A stretch of DNA of 64,000 nucleotides from Paenibacillus sp. J23TS9 (lineage in GTDB: Bacteria > Bacillota > Bacilli > Paenibacillales > Paenibacillaceae), in contig NZ_BOSG01000003.1 in the NCBI RefSeq assembly GCF_018403225.1, forward strand, positions 372,001 through 436,000, given 5' to 3'. Position numbers and translations under genes: made by a program. The stretch's first letter is position 1, and every line of letters starts with the position of its first letter. The notes below the pieces were generated by a model, which was given only the letters and a program-made list of their open reading frames with translations, was not told where the DNA came from and made no database searches. Shown one piece after another: positions 17,425 through 26,136 of this stretch.

Positions 17425-17501
17425 GGGTTCATGACTAGATGTGTCTCTTCGGATTGGCTCGGCTGCTTGTAGAAGTACCTGAACCCTAGAACCTAGTCAT
17501 G
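17425..17501 (-). promoter_or_regulatory. Pseudoknot-like leader of the permease gene
   Basis: On the transcript CATGACTAG (17501-17493) pairs with CTAGTCATG (17438-17430), a perfect 9-base stem. GGGTTC (17486-17481) inside its loop can pair with GAACCC (17430-17425) directly 3' of the stem, giving an H-type pseudoknot. An extra ACTTC/GAAG stem lies in the loop. It ends 64 bases before the start codon. It does not match a riboswitch I can name. Confidence 0.45.
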
Positions 17502-17538
17502 GTGTCACTCCGCATGCAAATCATCCCTCTAATCGCTG

Positions 17539-17589
17539 TTGTCCCCGAAATATCTTTAATTGTATTTTAGCGGCTAATTTCGGGGACAA
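17539..17589. repeat. 13-base inverted repeat with 25-base spacer
   Basis: TTGTCCCCGAAAT (17539-17551) and ATTTCGGGGACAA (17577-17589) are perfect inverted copies flanking an A+T-rich spacer. It could be an operator or an RNA hairpin upstream of the permease leader. Confidence 0.6.
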
Positions 17590-17672
17590 AGGCGACCACT
17601 TCGTTTTTTTGGATCGATTTGCCCGCTCCGCTGCTTCGAAGTTTTCTTTAAGAGCGACTTGATCTTTACGAA

Positions 17673-17699
17673 AAAAAGCCACTCCGAAGAGTGGTTTTT
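17673..17699 (-). terminator. Terminator of the aldo/keto reductase gene
   Basis: AAAAAGCCACTC, loop CGAA, GAGTGGTTTTT; about 50 bases after the stop codon. Confidence 0.85.
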
Positions 17700-17747
17700 G
17701 TGTATATATCAGGGCACATGGCTGCGTGAGATATGCTTTAAAAAGAA

Positions 17748-18722
17748 CTAAGTCAATCGATATGCCGCGAAGGGTTTGCCGTATCGGAACGACTCACTGA
17801 TCTCATCAAGCTTGCTCAGGGCCTCCTCACCCGGGTTCAGCTCTACGCTTTTCAGGTTCTCATCCAGCTGCTCCGTGCGGGTTGCACCTACGATAACGGT
17901 TGAAACTACAGGCTGCTCCATCAGCCATGCCAGCGACAGCGTGCTTGGCGTGCATCCGCTCTCTTCGGCGATCCGGCTTACCTCTTCCCCAAGTGTCAGC
18001 GTCCGGTCATTAATGAACCGGCTGAAGCTGGGGTCCGTCTGTGCACGCGACTTCAAAGGCGCCTGGTCCGCGAAGCTGTATTTACCTGTGAGAATACCGC
18101 CTGCCAGAGGGAAATATGGAATAATTCCCACGCCTTGATCCAGGCACACAGGCACCAATTCTTGTTCCGGTGTGCGGTCAGCAAGCGAATAGCTTGTCTG
18201 AGTGGACACATATCGGTTCAGTCCTTTAGCCTCGCTATAGCCCAGCGCTTTCATCAGTTCCCATGCGGCATAGTTGGAAGCCCCGATATAACGCACTTTG
18301 CCGGCGCGCACCATATCGTCCAATGTGCGGAGCGTTTCGTCCAGCGGTGTATTCGGGTCAAAGGTGTGGATCTGGTACAGGTCCACATAATCCGTCTTCA
18401 GCCGTGTAAGACTTCGGTCCAGCTCCTGCATCAAATGATACCGCGATGATCCGCGGGAATTGGGACCCTCTCCGTTAACCAGCCCGGCCTTGGTTGCCAA
18501 CACGACCTCATGTCTTCTGCCAACCAGAGCCTCACCAATAATCCGTTCGGACTCTGAACCCGCATAAATATTGGCTGTATCGAAGAAATTGATACCCTGA
18601 TCCATCGCATGGTGTATGATCCGGGTAGATGTGTCCTGATCTGCCCGTTTACCGAAAGCATTCGTGCCAAGGCCCAGAATAGACACTTCCAGACCGCTGT
18701 TTCCTAGTCGGCGATATTTCAT
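17748..18722 (-). CDS. Aldo/keto reductase
   Basis: 324 residues from the ATG at 18722, which has AAAGGAG eight bases upstream. The catalytic tetrad of the (beta/alpha)8 family is visible: Asp in FFDTAN, Tyr in NIYAGSESE, Lys in ATKAG and His in YQIHTFD. The NADPH-binding C-terminal region contains IVGATRTEQL. It probably reduces aldehydes or ketones in the cytoplasm; the substrate is unknown. It follows the EamA transporter gene by about 55 bases and may be co-transcribed with it. Confidence 0.93.
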   Translation of the reverse strand: MKYRRLGNSGLEVSILGLGTNAFGKRADQDTSTRIIHHAMDQGINFFDTANIYAGSESERIIGEALVGRRHEVVLATKAGLVNGEGPNSRGSSRYHLMQELDRSLTRLKTDYVDLYQIHTFDPNTPLDETLRTLDDMVRAGKVRYIGASNYAAWELMKALGYSEAKGLNRYVSTQTSYSLADRTPEQELVPVCLDQGVGIIPYFPLAGGILTGKYSFADQAPLKSRAQTDPSFSRFINDRTLTLGEEVSRIAEESGCTPSTLSLAWLMEQPVVSTVIVGATRTEQLDENLKSVELNPGEEALSKLDEISESFRYGKPFAAYRLT

Positions 18723-18776
18723 AATAACCACTCCTTTGACTCATATTAATGGCTTTAACTGTTCCGATTCCCTGAT

Positions 18777-19676
18777 CTATGCCGGTTGATCCCGCCCGGA
18801 ATCCGTCTGTACTCCCGCCCCCTGTCTCCGGCTCTTCCCGTTTACCAGCCAGATGCCCATGAGCACAAGCAGAATACCTGCCACCGTAATCACACTGAGG
18901 CTTTCATTCAAAAACAGAACGCCAGAAACCACACCAATGACAGGAACCAGCAGCAATGAAATGGAAGCCCTGCTTGCTTCCACCTTGGACAGGATGTAAG
19001 ACCACATCACGAAAGCGAGCGCCGAGCCGACAATCCCCGAAAAGAGCACATACACCGCAGGCATAACGCCCCAATGGCTTTCCCCATGCTCAAAAGTAAC
19101 CGAGTACAGCAATAGTCCAGCCGCCCCGGTTATCATCTGCCAGGTTGTGAACTGAAGCATATCGCAGTGCCCCAGCTTACGCTTAACCAACAGATTGGCA
19201 ATAGCCCACGAAAGTCCCGAGGATACGGCCAGCAGCAGGGCTGGCGTGCTCCCGCTCCAATGCGCATCCATGGCGACAAACAGCCCGATGATGCCAATCA
19301 CAATGCCCAGCAGCTTCCGCAGACGGAGCTGTTCGCCCGGAAGCCAGAAATGCGCCATCAGAGTCAGCCACAACGGCATGCTGTAGGTAAGCACCGACGT
19401 AAGTCCCGCACTCAAATCCTCCAGTGATAATTGAATCGCCAGGTTAAAATACATCGTTTGCAAAATACCGCAAAGAATATACCACTTCAAATCACGCATG
19501 CGGGGAAGCGGTACCCTCCGGACCATACACACGGCAATCAGCACCAAGGCCCCAAGGGCAAATCGGTATCCCGCAAACAGTACCGGCGGAAACACCCCGT
19601 TCGCCAGCTTCATAAATACCCAGTTAAAGCCCCAGATCAGGCAAAGCAAACCAATCAATACATTCATTTTAACCAC
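18777..19676 (-). CDS. EamA-family drug/metabolite exporter
   Basis: 299 residues in ten hydrophobic segments forming two EamA repeats. The first starts with CLIWGFNWVFMKLA, the second includes LLVKRKLGHCDMLQFTTWQM and ends with GVLFLNESLSVITVAGILLVLMG, both typical of the family. The start is GTG or the ATG three codons in; GGGGTG upstream is a modest site. Substrates of this family (amino acids, drugs, metabolites) cannot be predicted from sequence. Confidence 0.92.
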   Translation of the reverse strand: MVKMNVLIGLLCLIWGFNWVFMKLANGVFPPVLFAGYRFALGALVLIAVCMVRRVPLPRMRDLKWYILCGILQTMYFNLAIQLSLEDLSAGLTSVLTYSMPLWLTLMAHFWLPGEQLRLRKLLGIVIGIIGLFVAMDAHWSGSTPALLLAVSSGLSWAIANLLVKRKLGHCDMLQFTTWQMITGAAGLLLYSVTFEHGESHWGVMPAVYVLFSGIVGSALAFVMWSYILSKVEASRASISLLLVPVIGVVSGVLFLNESLSVITVAGILLVLMGIWLVNGKSRRQGAGVQTDSGRDQPA

Positions 19677-19936
19677 ACCCCGGATGTCTGAAAAATACGT
19701 AGAAATGAAGCCTCTACAGGCTTCTTAATAACCGATGCCGTTGTTTTAGTGAATATACGTTTCCAGTGTGAATTTGTCAATAAAGGGAATCGTTGAATCG
19801 AGGAACAGGAATCTGCGTCTCGATCGCCCGTTTTCCTTATCATTAGCCGCGCCGTCCTCCGCAAGAGAGCCCGGGGGAAACGCCAGCACTAACTCGTCGT
19901 ACTTCCATTTAACATCTATTAAGTTCAGTAACAGCA

Positions 19937-19962
19937 AAAATCCCCCGTTAAAGGGGGATTTT
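19937..19962 (-). terminator. Terminator of the PilZ-synthase polysaccharide operon
   Basis: AAAATCCCCC and GGGGGATTTT pair around a short loop, 9 bases after the stop codon of the last gene of the five-gene operon. Confidence 0.9.
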
Positions 19963-19970
19963 ATGTTTTG

Positions 19971-21053
19971 CTATTTACCTTCACTCCAGCTCTTCAGCTT
20001 CGCGAGTGAATTCTCGCTCAGCTCACCCAGCCGCCAGATTGCCACTTTGCCATAACCGTCACGGCGCAGCGTATCCAGCCATCCGGTCAGCGTAGAATCA
20101 TCCGCATACCACACGATATGCTTCTCTCCCTTGTCATCCACATACTCAAAGTGAAGGCTGCCGCTTGCCGGATCCCGCTCCGGCGGAGTAGCCGCTCGCC
20201 GGGTTAATTCCACTGCCCGTTTTTCAGTAACAGCTGTCACCTTCCCCTGACCGCTCCAGTCAAATCCGCCAACTGCAATCGCAATGACATTGTCTCCAGG
20301 AAGATGGTTCATCCGGCGTGCCAGCTTGTCGAGAAAGATGTAATCCGCCTTCGGTCCAGGATCACTATGCGTTCCGTACAGATTATAAGCCATCATGACA
20401 TATTCGGGCCCGCCCGGCAGATCCAGCTGTTCGATCGGTGCCCGTGACTCGAGGACGATCCGCAGCGACTTGCCCTGCTCATGCAGTCTTTTGTACAGCT
20501 CGCTGTAAAATGCCTTGACCTGCTGCCAGTCACTGTCCTTGATCTTTTCGTAATCGATCTCTACGCCCTGTACCCCGTACTTCGAAGCCAGATCCATTAT
20601 ATCTCCGATATGCTGGCTGCGGGCAGCTTCGGATTCGACCAGGCGCGACACCAGATCCGGGTCCTTCTGCACCTCGGTTCCATCCTGGAGATAGCGGTCG
20701 TTCACCAGTGTCAAATAGACCTTATCCGAGGAAGCATCCTTCGCGGACTGCAGCATCTCCGGCAGCCCTTTTTTCAATTCATCCGTCATATACAAGTGAT
20801 CCGCTTCGTCAAAATACACAGCAAAAAGCTGCAAACTGCCAAAACCGCTTGCGATCTGCCGGAAGTCCTCAAGCCCCGATTTCCACTGCCAGTCTACCAC
20901 CCAGGAAGATAGTTCCTTCTGAACCGCCACCACTGGCCGTTTCTCATCCAGATTAAACTGTTCCTTGACCCCCATATAAATGGCGGTGATCGCTGTAATC
21001 ATCGTAATGGATAAGGCAACCAGCCATTGTTTTGTCAGCATTCGTTTAGACAC
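19971..21053 (-). CDS. Membrane-anchored glycoside hydrolase family 18-like protein
   Basis: 360 residues with an N-terminal hydrophobic anchor (about residues 11-28). The segment YGVQGVEIDYEKI near residue 165 matches the family 18 active-site strand DxxDxDxE, with the catalytic acid in DYE, although the first Asp is replaced. The later stretch HIVWYADDSTLTGW.DTLRRDGYGKVAIWRLGE is typical of spore/cortex-type GH18 proteins. Family 18 enzymes cleave N-acetylglucosamine polymers with help from the acetamido group. As the last gene of the polysaccharide operon it probably trims or releases the product outside the cell. Specificity unproven. Confidence 0.8.
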   Translation of the reverse strand: MSKRMLTKQWLVALSITMITAITAIYMGVKEQFNLDEKRPVVAVQKELSSWVVDWQWKSGLEDFRQIASGFGSLQLFAVYFDEADHLYMTDELKKGLPEMLQSAKDASSDKVYLTLVNDRYLQDGTEVQKDPDLVSRLVESEAARSQHIGDIMDLASKYGVQGVEIDYEKIKDSDWQQVKAFYSELYKRLHEQGKSLRIVLESRAPIEQLDLPGGPEYVMMAYNLYGTHSDPGPKADYIFLDKLARRMNHLPGDNVIAIAVGGFDWSGQGKVTAVTEKRAVELTRRAATPPERDPASGSLHFEYVDDKGEKHIVWYADDSTLTGWLDTLRRDGYGKVAIWRLGELSENSLAKLKSWSEGK

Positions 21054-21083
21054 CTTTCACACTTCCCTTCACTTCCGGATTCC

Positions 21084-22850
21084 TCAGAAGGTATCGATCG
21101 CCCAGTCGATGGAAGCATTCATTATGTTTTGAATTTTAACGGCAATGCCCTTCAGCCCGGTAGAACGGCTGTTGAACAGCAGCTCCTTGCTTCCGTCCGT
21201 TCTCTTCAGGGCTTCAATTTTCAGGCTTTCAAATACACCGTCGTATATATCGTCCTTGGTATTTTGCTTATTGTATTCCGCACCCAATGCAGCTCCGCCT
21301 GACGCTATCGACCCGTCGAGAGGCTGATTCACCAGAAGCGGCTTGCCGTCCACGTTCACATCCAGAGTACTGCCCTGTACATTCACATCCAGCTTACGAT
21401 TCTGCTCGATATTGACCGGATACTCATCCTCTGAAGTGTTCAGTCCCGAAGTTGCAACCTGCTGCGGGTACACCCCCGCCTTGTCTAAAGCCAGATCCGT
21501 TGATTGCCACTGCACCGTATCCAGCTTGCGCTTCTGCAGGATCTCCACTGCTTGTCCGGCCTTCTTCTGCTCAACGCGAAGCTCGTTATTGTCCAGCACG
21601 ACACGAACATAGGACTGCTTCTTTTCATCATCACGGACATACACCATCTGTTTACCTACCACATTGCCGGTAAGCTTGACGCTGAGCCGGAGATCCGGAC
21701 TTCGATCGCTGTCCTTCAGTGCGATTCTGCCTTCTTTTCCTGGAGGAGAGGTCAGGGCGATCTTATTCTCCATATATTCGGCAGCCCCGCTAATCGTTTG
21801 CCACCGGGCCGCGCGTTTCCCGTCACCTTGAATATACTTCATTGGCTGCCCGGTATCTTTTTCAACCTTCATCAGCAGATGATTGGTAAACCAGTAGGGC
21901 TCCGGCTGCACCCGGGTCAGATCGTACAGACTCTTTTTGCTATCGTTATACATATTGCCATCCCGGTTAAAATGCATGCTAAACAGCTTGCGGATATTCT
22001 CGTCATTGGCTTCAGCAACCAACCGGTTCATACTCCCATACAACGTATTGGCATGCATGATCATATACACCTTAGGCACAAAACCCAGCTTATCCGTGTA
22101 AATGGTCTGCATTTTCTGATAATCATCCGTTATGCGGGCGTCCATCTGGTCGCGGTCCTCAAGCGGAATCATATTCTCATCGCGAACAAAATCCATAAGA
22201 TAATGATTATAGTAGGCCATGTTCCCTTTGCTGCGCATCTCATTCTCGGTTTTCTGCCCGAGATAACGGCCGTCCTTATCAAAAATATTAATATAAGACA
22301 AACGGTAACCGTTCGTACCCAGCTCCCAATAGCCGCTTTTCATCATCTTCAGCATTTCTTTAGGCTGGACGAACTTACCGTCACTGTTTCCCATTTTATT
22401 CGCATAGGAAAGGAAGGTCGCCTTGAAATTATACTTCTCCAGCAGCGGCTGGGCGAACAAGGCGGAATCATTGCGTCCATCCTCAAAAGAAAGAAACAAT
22501 GCCTTATCCGGCAGCGGCTTGCCCTTTTCATAAAAATCAAGGACATCCTGCTGCGATATCGTCCGGTAGCCCTGGGTATACAGAGTATTCAGCTGCTGCT
22601 CCAGCTGCCTTTTGGCAACCAGCTTCGGTGTCCCCTCACGGTCCACACCAAAATAGGACAAGGCGATAAAGCCGTTATGGTTCGTCCATGTCTCCTGGGC
22701 AGGCTCCTCATAATGCCTGGTATACCAAATGGTCTGGACCAGCAGAATGGCCGCGGTCATTAACATGGCCAGCTGTATTATGGTTTTGATCCGTTTTCGG
22801 CGATTTTTACGCTGGTAATTCAGGACGGTTTTCCGTGTTTTTTTGTTCAT
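21084..22850 (-). CDS. Membrane-anchored NodB-fold protein with degenerate active site and C-terminal jelly-roll-like region
   Basis: 588 residues from the ATG at 22850 (GAGG nine bases upstream). A basic N-terminus and one transmembrane segment (about 22-40) are followed by a NodB-like polysaccharide deacetylase fold. Motif 1 reads SFEDG instead of TFDDG, and motif 2, normally HxxxH, reads ELGTNGYRLSYI without histidines, so the metal site appears lost. The C-terminal third (about residues 370-560) is beta-rich and resembles LamG-like concanavalin folds. It lies 30 bases before the GH18 gene and just after the synthase gene. It is more likely a polymer-binding or docking subunit than an active deacetylase. 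Confidence 0.75.
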   Translation of the reverse strand: MNKKTRKTVLNYQRKNRRKRIKTIIQLAMLMTAAILLVQTIWYTRHYEEPAQETWTNHNGFIALSYFGVDREGTPKLVAKRQLEQQLNTLYTQGYRTISQQDVLDFYEKGKPLPDKALFLSFEDGRNDSALFAQPLLEKYNFKATFLSYANKMGNSDGKFVQPKEMLKMMKSGYWELGTNGYRLSYINIFDKDGRYLGQKTENEMRSKGNMAYYNHYLMDFVRDENMIPLEDRDQMDARITDDYQKMQTIYTDKLGFVPKVYMIMHANTLYGSMNRLVAEANDENIRKLFSMHFNRDGNMYNDSKKSLYDLTRVQPEPYWFTNHLLMKVEKDTGQPMKYIQGDGKRAARWQTISGAAEYMENKIALTSPPGKEGRIALKDSDRSPDLRLSVKLTGNVVGKQMVYVRDDEKKQSYVRVVLDNNELRVEQKKAGQAVEILQKRKLDTVQWQSTDLALDKAGVYPQQVATSGLNTSEDEYPVNIEQNRKLDVNVQGSTLDVNVDGKPLLVNQPLDGSIASGGAALGAEYNKQNTKDDIYDGVFESLKIEALKRTDGSKELLFNSRSTGLKGIAVKIQNIMNASIDWAIDTF

Positions 22851-22891
22851 TTCGGATAACCTCATTCTATAGTTTCGGTCTGGCGCAGGAG

Positions 22892-24769
22892 TTAGAACGG
22901 AAGATCAATTTTCCGATCCCTGTGCTTGTGCTTCTTTCGCTGCTTTCTCGCTTTTTTGCGGTTGCGGGCTTCAATGTCCTGTGGCGTCTCGCGTGTTCCC
23001 CAGGTGGATTTCCAGAAGGTCACCCATGCGACAGGCATCTGCCACAGCAGCACCAGCTCGTAAAAGACACAGAACACCAGGCCAAACACCCACAGCCTGC
23101 TCTTACGGAACAGCAGATGCGCCAAACTCATGAGCATAGCCATCATCAGCAGCCCCATCAGAAACGTCGTCGGAAAAATATGATGCACTGCCGGCACATA
23201 GACGAGATTGTAGAGCACGATGACGGGAGCCGCGATGGGTACGATCAGCCCGATATAAAAGAATAACGCCATAAAGGGCTCCTTGCGCCAAATGAATCCC
23301 CCGGCCCGCAGCGACTCGCGCAGCCAGGAACGCTTCCACCGCATCTGCTGCTTCAGAAACACACCCATATCTGACGGAACAATCGTAGAACAGATCGCTC
23401 GGTCCTGATATCCGGTTCGGTGCGTCTTCAGAATATAGTTTGTCATGCTGCGGTCATCACCGAAGGTAGCCGGCTGTCCGAGAAATTTCTGATTCAGCCA
23501 GGCTTCGGAATGCTGGATGATCAGTTCCTTCCGGTAGCAGGAAAGCGGCCCAGAAAGGCAGGTCACGCTGTCAAACCACGATTCAGCAGCCTTCATGATC
23601 CGAAAAGCAATATAGTATCTGACGGTTTGCAGTTTGGTTACGGAGTTCGTGTACTTATTCTCTACATCTGTCCGGCCGGCCACACCGCCCATTTGCGGAT
23701 CCTGAAAAGGCTGCACCAGATTTTTGATGGCCTGGGGGTCGAGAAAGCTGTCCGAATCCACAAACACGACCAGTTCATGCTTCGCCATCTTCACGCCTTC
23801 AACGAGTGCAACCCTTTTGCCTCCATTTTCCGGCAGAACATGCAGACGCAGGCGCTCCTTGGTCCGGTAGCGGTCAGCCTCGCGGTGAACCAGATCGATC
23901 GTCTTCTGGATCCTTTCCACCGAGCGGTCTGTCGAACGGTCATCGACCACGATCACCTCCAGCTTGTCCACCGGGTAATCCTGATTCATGCAGCTTAGAA
24001 CCGTACGATGAATCCACTCCTCTTCATTAAAGCAGGGGATAATGATCGATACGCCGGGCGTGTAGTCCGGATTAACCGGAACATCACGGTACAGCGCCCC
24101 GAAGAAATAACGTGTCAGCAGAAACGCCGCCGCAATCAGGCTGTATAAGTACAAAAGCAAATTATATTTAAAATAGATAATGCTTTCCGCGCGCAGCAGC
24201 ATGATAAACAAAACCGAGACAAACAGCAGAGCGCTTGCCGTATACACGGAGTAGCCCCAACGCTTTTTTTGAAAATAGACGGTCAGCGGCTTCTCAAATT
24301 CAAACGCTGCCATCTGCTCTACGTGACCCTCTACCTCGAGTGTGAATAAACGGATCGTTACCGCATCCGTCTTCACGGCTGATTCGAAGCCCTCCGGCAT
24401 CGTGCCCGGTGGAATATGGAACCGGATTTGCACCGATTCTCCGGGACTTAGGCGTGACCTCGAATCATCCAGACGAATCAGGATGCCCGTGGAGGATATA
24501 TCCACGGCATGTCCTTTCATCATTCTTTTCTTGCGTTGTCCCTTTGTTGCGATGCGCACCTCAAAATCGGCTTCATACCGCAAACTCAGAAGGCGGAGCT
24601 TTGATATCAAGTCGGGGTCCTGCTCCGCTTTCTCTTCCATTTCCTTCATACCCCGGCGGTCCGGGGTAGTCCGAATATGCTCCGGATCAGGAACATCCGG
24701 TAAAATGCGTCTGTCCGCACGCGGAGAGGTCAGCACCTCTTTCATGTTTTTCTTATTTCTTCCAAGCAC
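22892..24769 (-). CDS. PilZ-domain processive family 2 glycosyltransferase (hyaluronan/alginate-synthase-like)
   Basis: 625 residues. Residues 55-160 form a PilZ-like domain with DISSTG at 90-95; the arginine motif in front is R59-x4-R64 rather than RxxxR. Two membrane segments (about 172-222) lead to a GT-A domain with SIIIPCFNEEEW (241-252), VVDDRSTD, DSD (338-340), FGDD (436-439) and QQMRW (474-478), then three or four more membrane spans and a basic tail. This is the layout of membrane-embedded processive synthases that polymerise and export one chain; in alginate and cellulose systems PilZ binding of c-di-GMP opens the active site. The start is a GTG behind GGAG. Confidence 0.88.
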   Translation of the reverse strand: MLGRNKKNMKEVLTSPRADRRILPDVPDPEHIRTTPDRRGMKEMEEKAEQDPDLISKLRLLSLRYEADFEVRIATKGQRKKRMMKGHAVDISSTGILIRLDDSRSRLSPGESVQIRFHIPPGTMPEGFESAVKTDAVTIRLFTLEVEGHVEQMAAFEFEKPLTVYFQKKRWGYSVYTASALLFVSVLFIMLLRAESIIYFKYNLLLYLYSLIAAAFLLTRYFFGALYRDVPVNPDYTPGVSIIIPCFNEEEWIHRTVLSCMNQDYPVDKLEVIVVDDRSTDRSVERIQKTIDLVHREADRYRTKERLRLHVLPENGGKRVALVEGVKMAKHELVVFVDSDSFLDPQAIKNLVQPFQDPQMGGVAGRTDVENKYTNSVTKLQTVRYYIAFRIMKAAESWFDSVTCLSGPLSCYRKELIIQHSEAWLNQKFLGQPATFGDDRSMTNYILKTHRTGYQDRAICSTIVPSDMGVFLKQQMRWKRSWLRESLRAGGFIWRKEPFMALFFYIGLIVPIAAPVIVLYNLVYVPAVHHIFPTTFLMGLLMMAMLMSLAHLLFRKSRLWVFGLVFCVFYELVLLWQMPVAWVTFWKSTWGTRETPQDIEARNRKKARKQRKKHKHRDRKIDLPF

Positions 24770-24793
24770 CGGCGCTCTTCTCCAATCTATGAA

Positions 24794-26113
24794 TTATAGC
24801 CTCCAGTAGAAGTAGCCTTCATTCTCGAATTCGGCCTTGCTGTAGACCCCTTTTAAATCCACCATTACTTTTGGCTGCTTCCCGCTGAACATCCGGTTAA
24901 TATCAGAAAAGCTCATCCGGGCAAATTCATCATGCGGGACTGCAACAATCAGCATGTTCAAATCCTTCATTTCAGACAGCTCCGACAGTTCAAGACCGTA
25001 CTCGTCCCTCGCTTCCTGCGGGTCAACATACGGATCAGCGATAACCGGATGAATGCCGTAATCCCGAAGCTCAGCGATGATATCCGTCACCTTCGTGTTA
25101 CGGATATCCGGACAATTTTCCTTGTAGGCAAGACCGAGCAGGCCAATTTTGGCATCATTTAAATCCAGCTTCAGCTTCACCAGCGCTTTAATGATCTGCT
25201 GGGCTACGTAAGCACCCATGCCGTCGTTAATATGCCGCCCAGCCAGTATGATCCGTGACCGGTACCCGGTATCCTCGGCTTTGTAAGTCAGATAATATGG
25301 ATCAATGCCAATGCAGTGACCGCCGACAAGCCCGGGTGAAAAGTGAAGGAAATTCCACTTGGTTCCGGCAGCGTCCAGCACTTCCTGCGTATCAATCCCC
25401 ATCTGGTGAAACAGCATGGACAGCTCGTTCATAAATGCGATATTGATATCCCGCTGTGCGTTCTCAATCACCTTGGCTGCTTCGGCCACCTTGATGCTTG
25501 CCGCGCGATATACACCCGCATCGATGACCAGTTCGTATACTTCGGCAATGATGCGGAGCGCTTCTTCATCGATGCCTGAGACAATCTTCACAATGTTGTC
25601 GAGGCGGTGCACTTGATCTCCCGGATTGATCCGTTCGGGGGAGTATCCAACCTTGAAATCCTCTCCGCACCGAAGCCCGGACTCCGCCTCCAGTATTGGA
25701 ATGCAGATATCCTCTGTAACACCGGGATAAACGGTCGATTCAAACACAACGACAGATCCCCGGATCAGCTTCTTCCCTACAATTCGGCTCGCACCCTGTA
25801 CATATTGGAGGTCAGGCACATTACCGCTCTGTACGGGCGTTGGCACCGCTATAATAAAAAATCGGGCAGCGTCCAGCTGATCCGGCTCCGACGTAAACTC
25901 GATAGAGCAGCGTTGGATTTCCTCGTCTCCGAGCTCTCCGGTCACATCGATTCCGCTTTGATAGCGGCTGATCTTGCGTGCATTCACGTCAAAACCGATG
26001 ACCCGAAGCCGCTTGGAAAAAGCGGCAGCGATCGGAAGTCCCACATATCCGAGACCGACAACAGCGACGGCTGTCTGCCGGTTTATGATATCCTCCACGA
26101 TGAATGATTCCAT
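24794..26113 (-). CDS. Nucleotide-sugar 6-dehydrogenase, WbpO/TviB (UDP-HexNAc) type
   Basis: 439 residues. The Rossmann motif GLGYVGLP is at 20-27, SPERINPGD in the middle and the catalytic cysteine is in GGHCIGIDPYYLTYKAE near residue 266. The GGHCIG(I/V)DPYYL form belongs to dehydrogenases acting on UDP-N-acetylhexosamines (WbpO, TviB, WecC), whereas UDP-glucose dehydrogenases of the TuaD type have a different signature. It oxidises C6 to a uronic acid, giving a UDP-HexNAcA or similar donor. It directly precedes the PilZ-synthase gene (24 bases), so its product is the probable substrate. AAGGGGAT is the ribosome binding site. Confidence 0.9.
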   Translation of the reverse strand: MESFIVEDIINRQTAVAVVGLGYVGLPIAAAFSKRLRVIGFDVNARKISRYQSGIDVTGELGDEEIQRCSIEFTSEPDQLDAARFFIIAVPTPVQSGNVPDLQYVQGASRIVGKKLIRGSVVVFESTVYPGVTEDICIPILEAESGLRCGEDFKVGYSPERINPGDQVHRLDNIVKIVSGIDEEALRIIAEVYELVIDAGVYRAASIKVAEAAKVIENAQRDINIAFMNELSMLFHQMGIDTQEVLDAAGTKWNFLHFSPGLVGGHCIGIDPYYLTYKAEDTGYRSRIILAGRHINDGMGAYVAQQIIKALVKLKLDLNDAKIGLLGLAYKENCPDIRNTKVTDIIAELRDYGIHPVIADPYVDPQEARDEYGLELSELSEMKDLNMLIVAVPHDEFARMSFSDINRMFSGKQPKVMVDLKGVYSKAEFENEGYFYWRL

Positions 26114-26136
26114 TCTTTTATCCCCTTCATATCCAT

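Larger units (their letters stand above)
17362..17747. other. Intergenic region upstream of the permease
   Basis: It holds, from the permease outward, a pseudoknot-like leader (17425-17501), a 13-base inverted repeat (17539-17589) and the terminator of the aldo/keto reductase gene (17673-17699). No coding sequence is seen. Confidence 0.7.

Noticed and set aside
17425-17501. ykkC-type (guanidine/PRPP/ppGpp) riboswitch
   Set aside because: TCTAGGGTTC resembles the first conserved block, but the second block (CTGGTCCGAGAG) and the ACACGGAGGGA block are not present.
19746-19937. 63-codon minus-strand frame between the EamA gene and the GH18 terminator
   Set aside because: It reads acceptably (KYDELVLAFPPGSL) but has no convincing ribosome site, homology or partner; I leave the 294-base gap unassigned.
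21504-22763. 419-codon open frame antisense to the NodB-fold gene
   Set aside because: The minus-strand frame carries the recognisable domains; the antisense frame is compositional.
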